DNA from: Lepidodermella squamata
Lineage: Eukaryota; Gastrotricha
Assembly: GCA_047495785.1 (NCBI GenBank)
Contig: JBLDXI010000024.1
Location: 4,154,001-4,218,000, forward strand
Reading direction: 5' to 3'
DNA length: 64,000 nucleotides
The notes below the pieces were generated by a model. That model was given only the letters and a program-made list of their open reading frames with translations, was not told the DNA's origin and did not search any database. This document shows positions 1-9,705 of the stretch, one piece after another. The position numbers and the translations under genes are program-made. The stretch's first letter is position 1; the number at the start of each line of letters is the position of its first letter.

Positions 1-3000
1 TCGGAAGTCTAATCGCTGGCTTGATTGTCGGAATGATCACCGGCTGGGAGCTAGCCCTTGTCCTTTTGACATTGTGCCCTTTTGTCGGCATTCTTTCTTT
101 CTTAACGATCAATGTAGTTACGGACTATGCGCAGAAGGAAACAGCAGCGTATTCAAAGGCTGGCGCTATTGCCCATGAGGTTCTCAATGCAGTCAGAACA
201 GTGACGGCGTTCGGCGGGCAAAACGACGAAGTTTCTTTCTACGCGTCAAATCTGGACGAGGCTCGAAAGGTTGGGACTAAAAAGGGCGCCTTGACCGGAG
301 CATTGGTAGGGTTTACTTTTCTAATCAATTTCTCTTTACATGCCGTGGGGCTCATGTATGGCATCTACCTGACTGGGCAGCGAGACTCCGATTACTCACT
401 CGCCAAAGTTTTAACGACGCTGTTCGCTATTTTCCTGGGCACATCACAAATTGGAATGTCTGGTCTTTGCTTTCAGTTGTTCAATGGCGCAAGGGTAGCG
501 GCTTACCACGTTTTCGAAATAATAGATCGAGTCCCGGAAATTGATGCCTATTCGAAAGAAGGCGTCAAACCAACGCCTAATAAATTTCGTGGCAACATCG
601 ATTTGCGGAACGTTGAATTCACATACCCGTCTCGACCGACGGAGAAAGTCCTGAAAGGCATTAATTTGTCCATTCAACCTGGCCAAACAGTAGCTTTAGT
701 TGGAGCTAGCGGCTGCGGGAAGTCAACAATTGTAAATTTGATCCAACGCTTCTACGACGCGAATCACGGCACCGTTTATATCGATGGCATTGACATTCGC
801 AGCTACAACATCTATGCATTGAGGTCTTACATTGGCGTTGTAGGCCAAGAACCGGTTCTCTTCTCTGGAACGATTGCTGAAAATATCAAACTAGGCTGCT
901 CCGATGTCACGAGTGAAGATATTGAAAACGCAGCTAGGCAGGCCAATGCTCATGAGTTCATAATAGAACTGCCTAAAGGATACGATACTCCTATAATCAA
1001 GGGCCAATTGTCAGGTGGCCAAAAGCAGCGAATTGCTATCGCTCGAGCTTTGATCAGGAATCCGAGGATTTTGCTTCTTGACGAGGCAACATCTGCCTTG
1101 GATACGAAATCGGAACAGATCGTTCAGGAAGCTTTGGACAAAGCCAGCCGTGGTCGTACGACTATTGTTGTAGCTCATCGGCTGTCAACGATTGTTAACG
1201 CGGACAAGATCGTGGTTTTCGAGCAGGGGGAAGTCGCAGAAATAGGGACGCATGATGAACTTGTGGCGAAGGGCGGAGTGTATGTTGCCCTCTTCAGTGC
1301 GCAATCAGACAAAAATATTGCTGTAGACAAGGTTCGATGATTTTCCTTGTGATTGAATCAATTTAAAACATTATTGTTAGGAATTTCAGAATGGAACTGC
1401 CGCCTCGGAGGTTGAACGGAGCATTCAAATCAACCCCGAACTAGAAGGCGACCGAAGGCCCATCAAAACTCCTGATAACAAGGCTTCATTTTCTACGATC
1501 CAACTTTGCAAACTGGCTGCCCCTGAATGGCACCTGTATACCATCGGCATTTTTGCATCAGTATTAGCTGGCGGCATTTGGCCGGTTTTCTCGGTTGCAT
1601 TCACCCAAGTCATCGAAGCCTTCAGCTTTTGCAACCCTAATGCACTTCTGGGACAAGGGCTATCTTATGCCGCTGTCATTTTTAGCATTGGTTGCGGATA
1701 CCTCCTGTTACAGAGCGTTCTTTGGACAACACTTTCGATGGCGTCGGAGCGTTTAGTCCAACGGATCAGAGTTATGACCCTCAAGGCAATGTTAGATCAA
1801 GAAATCGGCTACTTTGACCTAGCTGGCAATTCAGTTGGAGCTTTGACTTCGAGATTATCGACAAAAGCATCTGCTGTGAAGGTATATTGCCGGAAAATTC
1901 ATTCAATAGTTTTATTAAATTAATTATACTTTAGGATGGAATCGGTCCACAATTAGGCTCCATGATTCAGGCGATTGTATCGATTTTATTTTCAATCGGC
2001 GTTGTTTTCTACCTAAGCTGGGAGATCGCCTTAATTATGCTAGCCTTCTTACCTCTAATCGTCATCGCCTCGTCTATCAGAATTCATCAGGACAGCAGCA
2101 ACAGGTATATTGAGAAAGCCGCAAATGTTGTTGTCGAGACAACATCATCCATTAAAACCGTAACTGCTATCGGAAATTACGAGCATTTTCGCAACGAATT
2201 CTCCACGCTCAATACAGCTCGTCACAAATACCTGGTAAATTTTCGCTATTTGTTAAATTATCAATCGCAAAAACGTAATTTATTCCAAGATTCCGAGGTT
2301 AATCATTCAAGGGGCACTCTTCGCGTGCAACACCCCCTGTGTGCTCTTCGGCTACGCCGCGGCTTTCTCTGCGGGTGCAATTTTGATTGGAGATGGAACG
2401 CGGAGCTTCGAGGCAGTTTTTTCTTCGCTAACTGTAATCATGTTTGGCGTTTGGTACGCAGTTGGCCAGGCGAGTTCAACCTTGCCTGATATCATGAGAT
2501 CGCGAAAAGCTGCGAAAGAGCTATTTGAGTTATTCAATCGGAACCCAGCGATTCCATGGCGTACAGAAAATGGGACAGCTACAGGATCCGCACCAACTCT
2601 TTGTGGCGGTGGTATTGCGACTGATGGTGTAACTTTCAAGTATCCGACGAGAGAAGCTGCCGCCCTCCGCGATTTCAACTTGGCTATTCAACCCGGAAAA
2701 ACATTGGCTATCGTCGGCTCTAGTGGGTCTGGAAAATCAACCTTTTTCCAGCTGCTTTTGCGGTTCTATGATGTGGATTCAGGAACTATAGCCTTGGACG
2801 GCAACGATATTAAAAACTTGGACATTCAATGGCTTCGCATGCAATCTGGTCTGGTTTCTCAAGAGCCAGTCCTGTTCAACCGCTCTATAGCTGATAACAT
2901 CGCTTACGGATTAAAGGACAGGAAGCCGTCTCTGGCTGAAATCCAGGCCGCAGCCGCTCAGGCTAACGCTGCGAATTTTATAAACGCAATGGCCGACGGT

Positions 3001-3393
3001 TTCGACACAATCGTTGGCGAGAATGGGGTTTGTCTATCTGTAGGCCAGAAGCAGCGAATAGCCATAGCTAGAGCTTTGATTCGCAATCCTAAAATACTGC
3101 TTCTAGACGAAGCGACTTCGGGGCTTGATTCTGAATCCGAATCTAGAGTCCTGCAAGCCTGCGAACAAGCTCGCCAGGGACGTACTACGATTATCGCCGC
3201 TCATCGACTATCAACAATTGAAAACGCTGATTTGATAGCCGTTGTTAAAGGGGGCGTCATTCGGGAGTTGGGATCGCATAGCCGATTGATGCGGAATCGG
3301 GGCATATACTGGGACCTGAGGATTGCACAGGAACCGCCACAACTGCATTTGCACAGCAACAGCGTATATGGAGTTCGCCAAGATTTAAATTGA
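1..3393 (+). CDS. ABCB-type multidrug exporter (P-glycoprotein-like), 5' partial
   Basis: This is the 3' part of a full-length ABC exporter that pumps hydrophobic compounds across the plasma membrane using ATP. My exon joins are 3-1331, 1390-1881, 1935-2234 and 2290-3393, all phase 0 with GT-AG borders; the 5' end is outside the window. The first exon enters in the first transmembrane domain (ITGWELALVLL). It continues into NBD1 with Walker A GASGCGKST, signature LSGGQ, Walker B ILLLDEATSALD and H-loop VAHRLS. Exons 2-3 supply the second transmembrane domain. Exon 4 gives NBD2 with Walker A GSSGSGKST, Walker B ILLLDEATSGLD and H-loop AAHRLS. Two oddities: the NBD2 signature reads LSVGQ instead of LSGGQ, and the stretch just before the NBD1 signature looks about two residues shorter than usual. 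The ABCB full-transporter assignment is firm; substrate is unknown. Confidence 0.94.
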
Positions 3394-3465
3394 CTTTGAT
3401 CTCTGGAAAACACATTATTGAATTATTTCTAACTAGCGCTTAATAACTCTACGTACATCAATTTA

Positions 3466-3471
3466 AATAAA
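3466..3471 (+). promoter_or_regulatory. Polyadenylation signal AATAAA for the ABC transporter
   Basis: A canonical AATAAA hexamer lies about 73 bp after the ABC transporter stop codon, a usual distance for 3' end formation. Confidence 0.55.
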
Positions 3472-4232
3472 AATTGGCCAGTAATTCGCGCTAGTTAGGC
3501 CAGGAAATCAGAGCGTTCAGAGGTCTCAGAGCTGCAGCGTTGAAGCAGTGAGCAACTTCTCACTTGGGCGACAGGTGGTTATTATTATTATTCAAGTTTC
3601 AGGTTATTTCAACAGTAGACGTGATATCGCAACGACTATTAATAAGTAATAAATATATTTCGTTCGTAGGTTTATATATTTCGCAGCATTTTACCGCGCA
3701 CGTTTCGCACGACGGAACAGCTGAGAATTGATAATTTCTTTGCTGCTGATTATGTAATTGATTTAATTATAATCGTAGGCCGCGCATTTCCAGCTGCGCA
3801 AATTTTTCACATCCCATATCATGGCCTGTGGGGCACGGTTGGCATGGGACAGTCAAGGCAGCTATTTTGCTAGGTTTCCTACTGAGTGTTGTCAGCTCGG
3901 TTCGTGAATCTCTGGGTGATTACCACGCTTGTACCAGACTATCAGAAGCCGCGACGTGGGGGTAACACTATTCTCAATAGAGGTAACACTATTAAACTAG
4001 CTGAGCTCAAGCCAATAAGAAGACGGAGAGCAGAAACACCTATATCGATGAGCAAAGACTGAAAAGCCATCATGAAGAGCTTGATGCATTACCGCGGAGA
4101 ATACTGAACTAATTACAAATCGCTGGCGCTAGCACTTTGGTTTATGGTACGGTAGCACATCTTGGATTTCTAGTATATGTATTTTGGAAAATTTATAAGT
4201 ATGGCTTCAACCGCTTGGCAGCGCTCTTGAAT

Positions 4233-4238
4233 TTTATT
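4233..4238 (-). promoter_or_regulatory. Polyadenylation signal AATAAA for the P450
   Basis: On the minus strand AATAAA lies about 64 bp past the P450 stop. This suggests the locus is, or recently was, transcribed with a normal 3' end. Confidence 0.5.
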
Positions 4239-4301
4239 TGAAACATTTATATGGAGTCGTTCAATCAGCATAACTTTTATAAAATTGAGAACATGAGCCA
4301 T

Positions 4302-5366
4302 TTAACCTTCCTGCATCTTGACCAATTTCAGTATCGGAAAGGCGGTGTAAGCCGAGAGAAATGGGAGGCCGGCTTTTTTCAAGTTTTCATTCCACTCCTT
4401 CGCAAGTACGCCGCTATCGCCATCGACTTGTATGTCATAGCCACGCGAAATGATCGTCCACAACACGTACTTGATAATAGCCTCGCCGTATCGGAAGCCA
4501 ACGCACTGCCGACGAGGTCCGAGGCCGTAGCGATGGAACAAGAAATTCAGCCCAGTTTTAACCTGGCCATTTTCATCGAGAAACCGAGACGGGTCGTAGT
4601 AATCCGGGTTCTGCCAAACGGTTTCATCGTGATTTATCGTGTCAACATCCATCATAACGTCAGCACCTGCCGGTATTCTGTACCCTCCCAGTGTGATCGA
4701 CTTGGTCAATTTTTCAGGCACGGTCAGGGTTACAATCGGCTTGATACGACCCGATTCCCTCACAACAGCGTCCAAGTACGGCAGTTTCGCCACGAAATCG
4801 AAATCCGGCTCGGCATTTTGACTCAAAACTAGCCGGATTTCTTCGTTCAACGCCTGCCTAGCATGTGGAGCTAAGGCGATTAATATCAAATTTGTCATTA
4901 AAACCACGCTGGTTACGTCGAAATTGCCCAGAATTATCTCATTCAAGGTGTCTAGCAGTTCTCGTACCTCGCCAGGGTCGACTTGGTCGATGCTAGGCAG
5001 GTCTTCGTTATTGCCTAGAAAGTAGCGCATTATGAGGGTCGGAAATAGGCCGTGGTCGATTTCGGATGATTCATCGTCGATTTGAATTTCGCGCCATTTC
5101 TTCCGCAATTCCTCGTATTTTCGACGATTAAATTCTCGCCATCTCGCTGCGCAGCTTTCAGTTCGTTTGTTCAAGCTGTGAGGTAGTTTCTTGAAGAATG
5201 GCACCCTCAGCAGCGGGTTAGCGACTGACTCTGACATCAATTCACTCAATTCACCGGCCATTTCGCATATCTCCAAGAAAATTCCCTCCCATTTTTCACG
5301 GTACCAGATAGCCCAGCTGAAACTATTGCAAATTTTCGCAAATAAGAAGTTGACTAATCTAGGCAA
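4302..5366 (-). CDS. Cytochrome P450, N-terminally truncated
   Basis: P450 monooxygenases are haem-thiolate oxidases of xenobiotics or lipids, usually anchored in the endoplasmic reticulum. The visible 354 codons hold an I-helix GNFDVTS near residue 147 (acid-Thr pair kept), the K-helix ExxR as E204-S-G-R207, a PERF-type DPSRF, and the haem loop YGLGPRRQCVG with the ligand Cys at 288. A full P450 is about 500 residues, so roughly 110-130 N-terminal residues are missing, including the membrane anchor and proline-rich hinge. A splice acceptor is likely at 5317-5319 (TTTCAG before the codons for WAIWYREKW), so the first dozen or so codons may be intron. The 320 bp before the next gene shows no N-terminal exon. 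It is either a decayed or partial gene copy, or has distant exons. The body is open and its motifs are intact. Confidence 0.78.
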   Translation of the reverse strand: MPRLVNFLFAKICNSFSWAIWYREKWEGIFLEICEMAGELSELMSESVANPLLRVPFFKKLPHSLNKRTESCAARWREFNRRKYEELRKKWREIQIDDESSEIDHGLFPTLIMRYFLGNNEDLPSIDQVDPGEVRELLDTLNEIILGNFDVTSVVLMTNLILIALAPHARQALNEEIRLVLSQNAEPDFDFVAKLPYLDAVVRESGRIKPIVTLTVPEKLTKSITLGGYRIPAGADVMMDVDTINHDETVWQNPDYYDPSRFLDENGQVKTGLNFLFHRYGLGPRRQCVGFRYGEAIIKYVLWTIISRGYDIQVDGDSGVLAKEWNENLKKAGLPFLSAYTAFPILKLVKMQEG

Positions 5367-5692
5367 TTATGTATCTAGAATCTAAAGGTTGCCAGCTAAA
5401 GCCCACACCTTCGTTGCCAAGGACTCTTAAAGAAATACAAGGAAGCATTTCATGATGACCAAATAATGTGTATAGAGAATTAAATTGCCTTTCGTCGCGA
5501 AACAAATTGTGATTCATTTTTTTAACGCGCCAGGCATTTTTATAGGAAAAGGACGGTCATCACTCCAAGAATTGTGGATTCCCCTGGCTTATTGCGCGTG
5601 GCTCTGAATCCAAATCGTCATTGAATTATTTATGGCAGCTTTTTGGACATTAACTATGATGATCATGAGATATATGCCAAGGGTATCTAACG
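5367..5692. other. Gap upstream of the P450 fragment
   Basis: Reading the minus strand I find no P450 N-terminus (no hydrophobic anchor or proline-rich hinge) and no long open frame. Confidence 0.45.
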
Positions 5693-6946
5693 TCACCATT
5701 TATTTATTTCGAATTCATCAAATTTCAGGTAGTTTTTCAAGCATTGCGGAAGACAAGTCAAACCATCGATAATGACGCGCCTCCTCCTGACGCCATACGG
5801 CAAAGTTAGCAGTACAGCGTGTCTTGCTAAGGATTGCAACTGCCACGGGTACATTCTGCGCAGTTTTTCATCACTCCGCACATGAACAGGCAGTGAACTG
5901 GGCGATCGACGCGACTGCAGGAAAATTTGAAGCGGCACGTCAGCTCGCGACCAAATGCGCAGACTCGCCTCTTCGAAGCCCGGCAAATCAAAAGCATGCC
6001 ATGGCCCGAAATACACGTCAAATCTAGCGCCAGCTTTTAGAAGAACCAACAAACAATTTGAGATAGACTTTAAAAAGTTCGAAACAGCCGAGCCGTGTTC
6101 ATAAGCGTAGAAATGCCAGCATTCTATCGCCGTTCTCAACGGGTTGTTTTCTCTAGAATTTTCAATTTCAGCCGCTGTTTCAATCATCATTTCAGCAACT
6201 TCAGGCCATTCTCGGCTTAGAACAGCTAAATGGGACAATACTTGATTGTCAGATCTGTGGTCGCTTGGTTGGAAAAGTGTCGAAAATTGCGATGTTCGAT
6301 TGCAATTCTCTAGTAAAATCCGCAAGATTTCCGTAAGCCTTTCTGTCGTTTCTGGATGAGGGTCGTGTAAATTGGACATAATTTCTCGAAGACACAAGCC
6401 AATAGGCTGAAAGTTGTCGTCATGTTCATGATAACTGTGGTACAAAATTGAGCGAACTGCGGATATTCGATTCGAAGCCATTAGGGTTCGAACAATCTCC
6501 ACCAACTGCTGTTCGATTGCGTGAAGGCAAAGTGCGCAAATTAAACAAGTTGGAATGTTGATTTCCTTATCAAGAATTTGCTTCAGTGCCGATGCATCAT
6601 CGAGGTTTAAACACGACCACAGCTTGAAAAACAATGCGGGAGTGAACACATCTTCAATTCGAGTGGTTAAATGTTCGGAAAATAAATTATTGACAGCATC
6701 TTGGCGGTCTCCTAGATTATCGCAATCACTATCGAATTCGAGCCAAATTTCGCTTTCAAGCCGGAGGTAAAAATTGCCGAATAGCTGGAGGTTAGAGCCA
6801 AAGCCAGACACGGTAATTCCGAAGCCGAGTTCCGAGCTGATTTTCGAGGCAATTTCTTCCGCCAAATGCCATAATTTTTGATGAAAATCTGTGTCGGCTG
6901 ATAATTCACACAGGCCGTGGCATACGTATTCGGAATGTATATTCAT
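5693..6946 (-). CDS. Ankyrin/SOCS-box (ASB-like) protein, single exon
   Basis: This is an intronless 417-codon gene with ATG at 6946. The C-terminus (about residues 370-415) looks like a SOCS box: SLARHAVLLTLPYGV, a short spacer, then LTCLPQCLKNYLKFDEF. That fits the family pattern of a Leu-Cys/Ala-Arg BC-box helix followed by a Leu-Pro-x-x-Leu-x-x-Tyr-Leu Cullin box. The middle is helical, with weak ankyrin-like stretches such as LLVLLKAGARFDVYF and NNPLRTAIECWHF. SOCS-box proteins recruit Elongin B/C and Cullin5 to ubiquitinate targets, so a substrate-receptor role is inferred. It lies downstream of a secreted ankyrin gene on the same strand but has no signal peptide and should be cytosolic. 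The last codons themselves contain AATAAA. The family call rests on the SOCS-box resemblance; the ankyrin fold is uncertain. Confidence 0.72.
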   Translation of the reverse strand: MNIHSEYVCHGLCELSADTDFHQKLWHLAEEIASKISSELGFGITVSGFGSNLQLFGNFYLRLESEIWLEFDSDCDNLGDRQDAVNNLFSEHLTTRIEDVFTPALFFKLWSCLNLDDASALKQILDKEINIPTCLICALCLHAIEQQLVEIVRTLMASNRISAVRSILYHSYHEHDDNFQPIGLCLREIMSNLHDPHPETTERLTEILRILLENCNRTSQFSTLFQPSDHRSDNQVLSHLAVLSREWPEVAEMMIETAAEIENSRENNPLRTAIECWHFYAYEHGSAVSNFLKSISNCLLVLLKAGARFDVYFGPWHAFDLPGFEEASLRIWSRADVPLQIFLQSRRSPSSLPVHVRSDEKLRRMYPWQLQSLARHAVLLTLPYGVRRRRVIIDGLTCLPQCLKNYLKFDEFEINKW

Positions 6947-7988
6947 AAAGCTTTATCAGCTTACTACAAATCTAGAAAGCAGATCACGAATGAAATAAAG
7001 TTTGAGGAGAACTAGAGCCAAGAATGTTCAAAATCTAGCTTATTACGGCCATTGGAATGTTTCCAGATCCAAGATGATTATCATCAATCAAACCAATCAG
7101 TTACAAGTTAAGCAAATCGCAGGCCAAAAAAAATCAATAAATACGACCTGAAAACGCGTGCTAAAACAATTAATGAATGAAAAACTTCTGCTACATACTC
7201 CAAATCAAATGGATGAACAAGTGCTAATTCATCATCTTTCTCTACCGGTTTCAATTTTATAAGCTGAGGGAAACCTATCAGCCTCGAGAAATTTCCGGAA
7301 ATCTCACATTACGGACAAGGCAAGTTGGATTGGCAACAAGAAGGAAAACTACACAGTTTATTTTTGCCTTTTAAATGTCGTCCTGTTAGCCGGGAATTAC
7401 ATTCAAGAATTGAATAATGGAAGGCAGTTGTCGGTTATTCGCCGTGCAATTTAAACCACTATTTTTATGAATATAACTTTATTCATGTTCACCGAATTGC
7501 CGTTCGGATAAGTTTAATATGTTAAGCAGGTGAAGAAGGTGTGATTTCTCACTGGCGATCGCATTGGTTAGATACAGTCGTCGATAGCGTAACTGTAGCC
7601 GAGGTAGTGATCGCTGCAGCACAACTCAGAGTTCGGTTGAATTTTGCCAGAGCAGTCGGCTCACTGCCAGCCGTTTCTTCTTCTGCAAGTACAGTGACGG
7701 TTTCACTGCCGAATCGGCAAACAGGCAAGGGCTGCCAGCACGTCGGCATAACTGTAACCCCATCTCGCTCTTTTTCTGTTAAATGAATTGTTTAGGAGAA
7801 GAAGAAAGTATCATGGATAAAATACTTAACACCCCTGTTAGGATTGATTATCTGAGCCTATTCTAGGTCCAATATGCGTAATCCTCGCACGAATCTTCAT
7901 GTTGAGCCCAATACCAATCCCGACTCTATATACGTCAGAGCTTAATAAACTTAAGCCCCCCTCTCTCTGAGCCGCTAGCCGAGATTTA
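6947..7988. other. Intergenic region, about 1 kb
   Basis: This stretch is AT-rich with no supported gene. The 7541-7790 segment is open on both strands for 65-80 codons and is richer in GC, but it has no recognisable domain or splice context. Confidence 0.4.
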
Positions 7989-9437
7989 TCATTCATGAAA
8001 TCTTTGGCAGACCCAAAACTTACTTTCTATCAGGACCGCCAGATCGCTGACATAAGTGTTCAACTGGCCGAAGTTGGCCAAACATGTCTCAAAGTTGGAT
8101 CCACTATCGTGGCCAGCCCGCCAATCTTCAAATCCATGGCACTCCAGATTGTTACAAGTTCCATTGACCGGTGCCCCGGCTTTTATCAACAGTTGAATAA
8201 CTAATCCAATGGTAGCAAGTGATCTCGGCTTTTTCCGGTACAAAGGCAAAGTTTTGCACAATAGATTATCGACATCAACGCGAGCGCCATGCTGAATTAG
8301 CAAGTGAACAATGGCTGGCAGGTTAGGGTTTGCGAGATAAACCCTGTTCGAGATATCGTCGTGGTAGATCCTATCGCCATGCACCGCGGACAATGCCGCC
8401 GTAAGGGGCCGAATCGAGCATTGTTCGCGGCAGTTAGCATCGGCGCCTAGTTCCAGCAATGCAGTTGTTTGTTCGACGAAGCCGGCTACGGCATATTGAT
8501 GCAGAACACCCCAGACCCACTTAGGATTTTCTACTTTTGCGCCACGGGCTACCAAAGCTCGGATAACTTCTGTTCCACGTGTTTTACTCGAATCGAAAGC
8601 ATTTCTCGGATCCATGTATTTATAAGGACCCATGAGTGAATTAGCCCAGGCGAAGTCGTAATGATGAGAAACATGCGGCAACGCGGTGTTTGGATCAGCG
8701 CCTCGATCGCACAGGAAGTTGACCATGCGTGCAGAAAGAGCCATGTGCAGTACGGTGTTGCCTTCAACGTCCGTGACGAGTGTAGCGCCTCTATCCACTA
8801 GGAGTCTTGCCGCTCTGATGTTATCCCTCAGAATTGCGATGTGTAGAGCCGTGTAGCCAAGCCTATCTCTCGCGTCCAACATTTGCCTCGCCAATTTACC
8901 GCCATCGTAATCTAAAAATGCGTTGATTACATTGAGCTTTCCCCCATCAGCAGCGTAGTGAAGCGGGGTGAATAGAGATTCGTCGTCCCCGCTCCAAACT
9001 TCAACAGGCCACTTCCGAGCCATTAGCAAATTGACGGTTCTGACTGTCGACCCAATAGCAGCTGCGTGCATAATCGACTGACCCTTGTCGTTGCGTAATT
9101 TGCCGAGCAGCAGCGTGTCGTTGAAAAGTTCTTGCACAACGTCTCGCTGGTCGGTGAACAAAGCATAATGCAAAGGGGTGTTACCCTGTAGCTCATCTTT
9201 CGCATTCAAAATTACGCCTATCTCTGAGCTATTGCTTATTTCGTCGAGAATTTCGCGCACATACGTAAAGTTTCGCTGATTTACAGCATCGTGAAGGGCG
9301 TTCGAACGATATGCTATCTCTGTATAGCAGTAAGTGCCGATGTTGTCAACGCATTGATCATCTTCGGTAAACTCATCGAGATCGGTTGCTAATATCGAGG
9401 AAGTAAGCAGAAGCGGTAAGATCAGCAGCGAAAGCAT
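7989..9437 (-). CDS. Secreted ankyrin-repeat protein 1
   Basis: A single-exon gene of about 482 residues. I take the ATG at 9437 because it is followed at once by a signal peptide (MLSLLILPLLLTSSILA); a reading extended to 9608 adds 57 residues without character. After an acidic, Cys-containing segment there are roughly 8-9 ankyrin repeats with typical GNTPLHYAL, TPLHYAADGG and GYTALHIAILRDN cores, about residues 80-440. A Cys-bearing tail follows (CNNLECHGFEDW, then CLANFGQL to the end). Ankyrin repeats are normally cytosolic, so a secretory signal is unusual. Several N-x-S/T sites agree with passage through the secretory pathway. It lies head to head with a paralogue starting at 9706. Function unknown; a secreted binding protein is inferred. 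Confidence 0.85.
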   Translation of the reverse strand: MLSLLILPLLLTSSILATDLDEFTEDDQCVDNIGTYCYTEIAYRSNALHDAVNQRNFTYVREILDEISNSSEIGVILNAKDELQGNTPLHYALFTDQRDVVQELFNDTLLLGKLRNDKGQSIMHAAAIGSTVRTVNLLMARKWPVEVWSGDDESLFTPLHYAADGGKLNVINAFLDYDGGKLARQMLDARDRLGYTALHIAILRDNIRAARLLVDRGATLVTDVEGNTVLHMALSARMVNFLCDRGADPNTALPHVSHHYDFAWANSLMGPYKYMDPRNAFDSSKTRGTEVIRALVARGAKVENPKWVWGVLHQYAVAGFVEQTTALLELGADANCREQCSIRPLTAALSAVHGDRIYHDDISNRVYLANPNLPAIVHLLIQHGARVDVDNLLCKTLPLYRKKPRSLATIGLVIQLLIKAGAPVNGTCNNLECHGFEDWRAGHDSGSNFETCLANFGQLNTYVSDLAVLIESKFWVCQRFHE

Positions 9438-9705
9438 TTTCGAAAAATATCTCTTCAGCTGGATGATCACGTTGGTTTTAACTTTGGCAGCACCGAATAT
9501 TTTGATCTCATGCAAATTTTGAGCTGAGGCGTGACGGCGATTGAAACCTGAATACACTGGATTTCCGAGTTTTTTGCGTGATAATAGAAACAACGGGGCT
9601 TGGAACATCGGCCAAACAAAAAATGGTAATTTATTTCGCGCTCAAGCGAATTTTGTTGAAATGTTTCCGCTCTTGGATCAAAGTTTATTCGTACAGAAAA
9701 CGGGA
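9438..9705. promoter_or_regulatory. Shared divergent promoter region of the two secreted ankyrin genes
   Basis: Only 268 bp separate the two ATGs of the head-to-head pair (or about 220 bp if the upstream in-frame ATG at 9661 is used). Both promoters must lie here or overlap the neighbouring gene, so co-regulation is plausible. I see no certain core element. Confidence 0.45.

Larger units (their letters stand above)
3394..4300. other. Intergenic region between convergent ABC and P450 genes
   Basis: Apart from the two poly(A) hexamers at its edges I see no coding exon, RNA gene or repeat family here. A short ATT run lies near 3580-3592. The two neighbours are convergent, so this region should hold only 3' ends. 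Confidence 0.5.

Noticed and set aside
4251-4832. 193-codon open frame on the plus strand
   Set aside because: It is antisense to the conserved P450 haem region; its translation has no domain.
7541-7786. GC-richer frame open on both strands
   Set aside because: No family resemblance or gene context; perhaps a decayed exon, but nothing supports it.
9438-9608. 57-residue N-terminal extension of secreted ankyrin protein 1
   Set aside because: It would bury the clear signal peptide starting at the ATG at 9437, and it overlaps the shared promoter region.
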